The translations under genes were made by a program, and so were the position numbers. Shown one piece after another: positions 13,511-16,188 of a stretch of DNA of 16,188 nt (position 1 is its first letter; every line of letters starts with the position of its first letter). The DNA comes from an uncultured Ruminococcus sp. (lineage in GTDB: Bacteria > Bacillota > Clostridia > Oscillospirales > Ruminococcaceae), in contig NZ_CAMHRZ010000051.1 of the NCBI RefSeq assembly GCF_946187255.1, positions 1-16,188 on the forward strand. Reading direction: 5' to 3'. The notes under the pieces are model-generated. The model saw nothing but the letters and a program-made list of their open reading frames with translations. It was not told the origin of the DNA and did not search any database.

Positions 13511-13555
13511 TTGAAAATGACACGCGGATGTGTTATACTTAATTCAAGTTGAATT
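13511..13555 (+). promoter_or_regulatory. Vegetative promoter and overlapping palindrome of the carboxypeptidase gene
   Basis: TTGAAA (13511-13516), a 17-nt spacer and TATACT (13534-13539). Directly after the -10 box, AATTCAA (13541-13547) and TTGAATT (13549-13555) form a perfect dyad around one G, covering the expected start site. This is a natural place for a repressor. Confidence 0.65.
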
Positions 13556-13581
13556 TTATTGTAAAGAAGTGTGATGATATT

Positions 13582-15027
13582 ATGAAGAAGGTTTGCAGAT
13601 GCCTTGCGGCTCTGCTGTGTGTTATGCTGATCTTCGCGAATGTCGGTCAGCCTGCGGCAGAGGCGCTTACTTTTATGCCCACTGTCACCGACAGTGAAGG
13701 CAATGTCAAAGACGTAAAGCTGTTTTCAGACTGTGTATATATGATAAATTTTGATACGGGCGAAGCTGTGGTGGATGTGAACAGCGAAAAGGAAGTCCCG
13801 CCCGCATCCCTTACCAAACTGATGACCGCTGTGGTGCTTCTCGATGAGGTAGGCGGCGATGAAGCCACCCTGAAAGGCAGGATGATGTCTTCGGGCACAG
13901 AGGCTTTTGACGAGCTTTACGACACAGGTGCCGCTACCGCCGATATACAGCCCTACGAATCGGTCAGCGCCTACGACCTGTTGGGTGCGCTGCTGGTACC
14001 GTCAGCCTGTGAAGCTGCAAATATCATCGCGGAGAATGTGGGCGGAAGCATCCCCCGATTTGTGGACATGATGAACGAAAAGGCAAACGAGATGGGACTG
14101 AAACACACCCATTTCTCCAACGCTCACGGTCTGTTCACTCAGCAGAATTTCTCCACCGCAAGAGATATAGCGGCGATATGCAAGTACGCCATAGATAAGT
14201 ACCCCGTATTCAAGGATATCGTGGAAAGCCCCTCCTTTATGATGGAGCCCACCGAATATCACCCCGAAGGCACTTACCTCACAACAACGGACTACATGAT
14301 AAATGAGTTTACCGACTATTACTACCCCTCCTGTCGGGGTATAAAAACAGGCACCACCGACGCTGCGGGAAGATGCTTCGCAAGCTACGCCACTGTGGAC
14401 GGCACCACCTATCTGGTGGTAACTCTTGGGGCACCTATGGAAAAGCTCCCCGAAGATATAAAGAAGGGCGAAGAAGACCCCGAATCGCTGTACGCCGACG
14501 ATGTGGTGTACTATAATTTCCTCGACCATATAAACCTTTACAACTGGGCGTTCAATATGCTGGTGCGTAAGGACTTCATCGACGATCTCAGCGAAGTAAA
14601 GGACGTATATGTGGGCTACGGCAAAAAGCGGGATTACGCAAACCTCAAACCCGCAGGAAGATATACAAGGATGTGGCCTGCGAATATCAAAGTTGAAGAA
14701 GTGGAAAAGGTCATCACCGTCAAGGATCATATCGTTGCACCTGTTGAGGTGGGGGATGTGCTTGGAAAGATGGAGCTTGTCTACAAAGGCGAAACACTGG
14801 CGGAGATAGACCTGATATCCACCACAAAGGTGGAACGCTCGCCCGCAAAGGAACGTATGGCACTGGTAAAAGCCTACTTCCGCTCAAATGTATTCAAGGT
14901 AACAGCGGGCATAGTTATCGGCGGTATAGGGCTTTACTGCGTAGCTGTGTTCCTGATAGCACAGCGAAAATATCTGCGCAGGCTAAATCCCGATGCCGAC
15001 GGTCTTGATAACAGCGGTGACGAATGA
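13582..15027 (+). CDS. D-alanyl-D-alanine carboxypeptidase-like protein (DacF/PBP5 family), altered SxN motif
   Basis: A 481-residue exported serine peptidase-like protein, which should trim the terminal D-Ala from peptidoglycan stem peptides. Residues 1-28 form a signal peptide (MKK, a hydrophobic core, ending AEA). The catalytic domain has SLTK with Ser76 and Lys79 and KTG at 255-257 (IKTGTTDAAG). The second motif, normally SxN (as in SGNDA or SANDA), reads S141-A-C143-E, replacing the Asn. A PBP5-type C-terminal domain and one membrane span (about 440-462) precede a charged cytoplasmic tail. I start at ATG 13582 because the signal peptide begins there; the ribosome binding site is weak, and an in-frame TTG at 13549 overlaps the promoter palindrome. 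A lipoprotein gene follows 44 nt later. Confidence 0.85.
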   Translation: MKKVCRCLAALLCVMLIFANVGQPAAEALTFMPTVTDSEGNVKDVKLFSDCVYMINFDTGEAVVDVNSEKEVPPASLTKLMTAVVLLDEVGGDEATLKGRMMSSGTEAFDELYDTGAATADIQPYESVSAYDLLGALLVPSACEAANIIAENVGGSIPRFVDMMNEKANEMGLKHTHFSNAHGLFTQQNFSTARDIAAICKYAIDKYPVFKDIVESPSFMMEPTEYHPEGTYLTTTDYMINEFTDYYYPSCRGIKTGTTDAAGRCFASYATVDGTTYLVVTLGAPMEKLPEDIKKGEEDPESLYADDVVYYNFLDHINLYNWAFNMLVRKDFIDDLSEVKDVYVGYGKKRDYANLKPAGRYTRMWPANIKVEEVEKVITVKDHIVAPVEVGDVLGKMELVYKGETLAEIDLISTTKVERSPAKERMALVKAYFRSNVFKVTAGIVIGGIGLYCVAVFLIAQRKYLRRLNPDADGLDNSGDE

Positions 15028-15071
15028 TATATTTATAGGAGATACAGGGGAATAGAAAGGATAATGATATT

Positions 15072-15920
15072 ATGAAAAGATTTCTCTGCATCATTATGGC
15101 GGTACTTATGGCGGTAATGTCGGGGTGTGCCGTTAAAACGGAAAAGATCGGTATCGATGAGATAGGCGATGGGCTGACGATATACTGCTTCAAGGCAGGC
15201 AAAGCGGATGCACACCTTATCTACGGCGACGATTGGGCTGTACTCATCGACTGCGGCGAAAAGGGTTTCGGGAAACATATAGTTGCCTATATGGAAGATA
15301 ATGGCATCGAAAAGCTGGACTGCCTTATAATAACCCACTTCGATAAGGACCATGTGGGCGGTGCGGCAAAAGTGCTGAGAGACTGCGAAGTCGGCAGAGT
15401 TATACAGAACGACCGCAGCAAGGTAAGCGAAGAATACGACGAATACCTGGAAACGCTGGCTAATAAGGGCATCACAGCGGAGACTGTCACCGAGAGGACG
15501 AGTTTCACTTTGGGCGAAACGGAATTCACCGTTGACCCGCCCGCACAGGAAAGCTACGAGAAGAACGACAGCAATAATGCCTCGCTGATAACGGAGGTAA
15601 CTCTGGGTGAAGTGAATATGCTGTTCACGGGAGATGCGGAAAACAAGCGTCTTGCGGAGTACGGGCAGACGAACGACAAGACATATCGTTTTGTGAAAGT
15701 CCCCTATCACGGTCACTGGCAGAAGGAATTAACGCCCTTTGCTGAGAAAGTTAAAGCAGATATTGCGGTGATAACCTCATCCGATCAGGAACCTGAGGAT
15801 AAGGAGTCAGTGGTACTATTTGAGAAATTCGGTGCTGAGGTATTCTGTACACGGACGGCTGGAGTTACGGTGAAGTGTGACGGGAAGAATATTGCGGCGG
15901 AATATGACAAGAGCGAATAG
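15072..15920 (+). CDS. Metallo-beta-lactamase-fold lipoprotein (ComEC C-terminal-like)
   Basis: A 282-residue protein with a lipoprotein signal (basic start, hydrophobic stretch, MSGC with C19 as the lipidated Cys), so it should be tethered outside the membrane. The mature part is a metallo-beta-lactamase fold like that of ComEC C-terminal domains and stand-alone MBL hydrolases: LIDCGEKG strand, THFDKDHVGG (H89, D91, D93, H94), FTGDAE (D188) and VPYHGH (H213). These are the usual metal ligands, so it is probably an active hydrolase, perhaps on nucleic acid or phosphodiesters; the substrate is unknown. AAAGGA lies ten nt before the ATG. It probably shares a transcript with the carboxypeptidase gene. 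No other competence gene is nearby. Confidence 0.82.
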   Translation: MKRFLCIIMAVLMAVMSGCAVKTEKIGIDEIGDGLTIYCFKAGKADAHLIYGDDWAVLIDCGEKGFGKHIVAYMEDNGIEKLDCLIITHFDKDHVGGAAKVLRDCEVGRVIQNDRSKVSEEYDEYLETLANKGITAETVTERTSFTLGETEFTVDPPAQESYEKNDSNNASLITEVTLGEVNMLFTGDAENKRLAEYGQTNDKTYRFVKVPYHGHWQKELTPFAEKVKADIAVITSSDQEPEDKESVVLFEKFGAEVFCTRTAGVTVKCDGKNIAAEYDKSE

Positions 15921-16143
15921 CGAACAAAGGCACGCGGAAGCAAACTAACGCACACAACAAACTAAGCCGTGAAGCAAAGCGCGCGGTCAAGCCTCGCGCC
16001 AGCAGGCTTGCGGAGAGCTCGAGAGGCAAATGCCGACGCAGTCGCATACGCCTCTCGGTCAAGGTGCAAAAACGACGCGGAAACCTTGTATTATTAGTAC
16101 ACAAAACCGACGCTCTAATCAAGCGCGGCAATAACAAACAACG
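15921..16143. other. Non-coding, hairpin-rich region; possible structured RNA or 3' UTR
   Basis: No ORF with a ribosome binding site. Successive stems are visible: CAAGCCT (15988-15994) with AGGCTTG (16004-16010); CGAGAGGC (16020-16027) with GCCTCTCG (16050-16057), extended inside by ATGC-GAC (16030-16037) with GTC-GCAT (16041-16047); and CAAGGT (16060-16065) with ACCTTG (16083-16088). The terminator at 16144 follows. No promoter is clear, so it may be the 3' UTR of the lipoprotein mRNA or a processed RNA. A minus-strand ORF across it starts inside the terminator and looks spurious. Confidence 0.5.
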
Positions 16144-16178
16144 GAGCGTGGACAAACATTCGTCCACGCTCTTTCTTT
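16144..16178 (+). terminator. Strong Rho-independent terminator
   Basis: A perfect 10-bp stem, GAGCGTGGAC (16144-16153) with GTCCACGCTC (16162-16171), then TTTCTTT. It probably ends the carboxypeptidase-lipoprotein transcript or the structured RNA before it. Confidence 0.9.
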
Positions 16179-16188
16179 AGGCGTAAAT

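Noticed and set aside
15865..16167. A 100-codon minus-strand ORF in the window tail
   Set aside because: It begins inside the terminator hairpin, overlaps the end of the lipoprotein gene and lacks a ribosome binding site. Its Cys, Arg and Leu richness reflects the hairpin-rich DNA.

Overview
The window looks like chromosomal DNA of an anaerobic, spore-forming clostridial Firmicute, most likely Ruminococcus or a close relative in the Oscillospiraceae. Three things point there: a trimeric electron-bifurcating [FeFe]-hydrogenase operon, a SpoIVA plus SipL spore-coat pair, and an orphan type IV pilin-like protein of the kind described in cellulolytic ruminococci. The genus is an inference; no rRNA is present. 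Vegetative promoters are easy to read: several are TTGACA or TTGAAA, exactly 17 nt, then TATAAT or TATACT.

Layout. 1-1010: a monocistronic pilin-like gene with its own promoter, two leader hairpins and a terminator. 1011-1800: RNA territory, with a stand-alone promoter-to-terminator unit of about 170 nt and no convincing ORF (candidate small RNA), then an initiator tRNA-Met with a consensus promoter, a tandem duplication in its leader and a terminator. 1849-2626 (minus): a cytidylate-kinase-like P-loop protein. 2627-3150: a long regulatory region with direct repeats, a Rex-like dyad, a promoter and leader hairpins. 3151-7311: hydC-hydB-hydA, encoding the NADH- and ferredoxin-linked [FeFe]-hydrogenase, closed by a strong terminator. 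7361-9646 (minus): a diverged ClpC-type AAA+ unfoldase convergent with the hydrogenase operon.

9647-13067 is a sporulation neighbourhood: a 37-residue Cys/Gly-rich membrane peptide (plus strand), then sipL-spoIVA on the minus strand as a two-gene unit behind a good sigma-E-type promoter. SpoIVA is the ATPase that forms the spore-coat basement layer; SipL is its LysM partner in clostridia, so the pair should act together around the forespore. 13122-13426 is a gene-free array of about ten CAGTAAA/TTTACTG units in direct and inverted arrangement. 13511-15920 holds a probable two-gene unit: a D,D-carboxypeptidase-like protein with an altered second active-site motif, and a lipoprotein with a metallo-beta-lactamase fold. 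The last 270 bases are non-coding, rich in hairpins, and end in a strong terminator.

The best candidates for something undescribed are the RNA unit at 1236-1408, the repeat array at 13122-13426, the tiny Cys/Gly peptide at 9781-9894, and the structured tail at 15921-16178. Nothing in the window shows a defence system, prophage, insertion sequence or CRISPR array.
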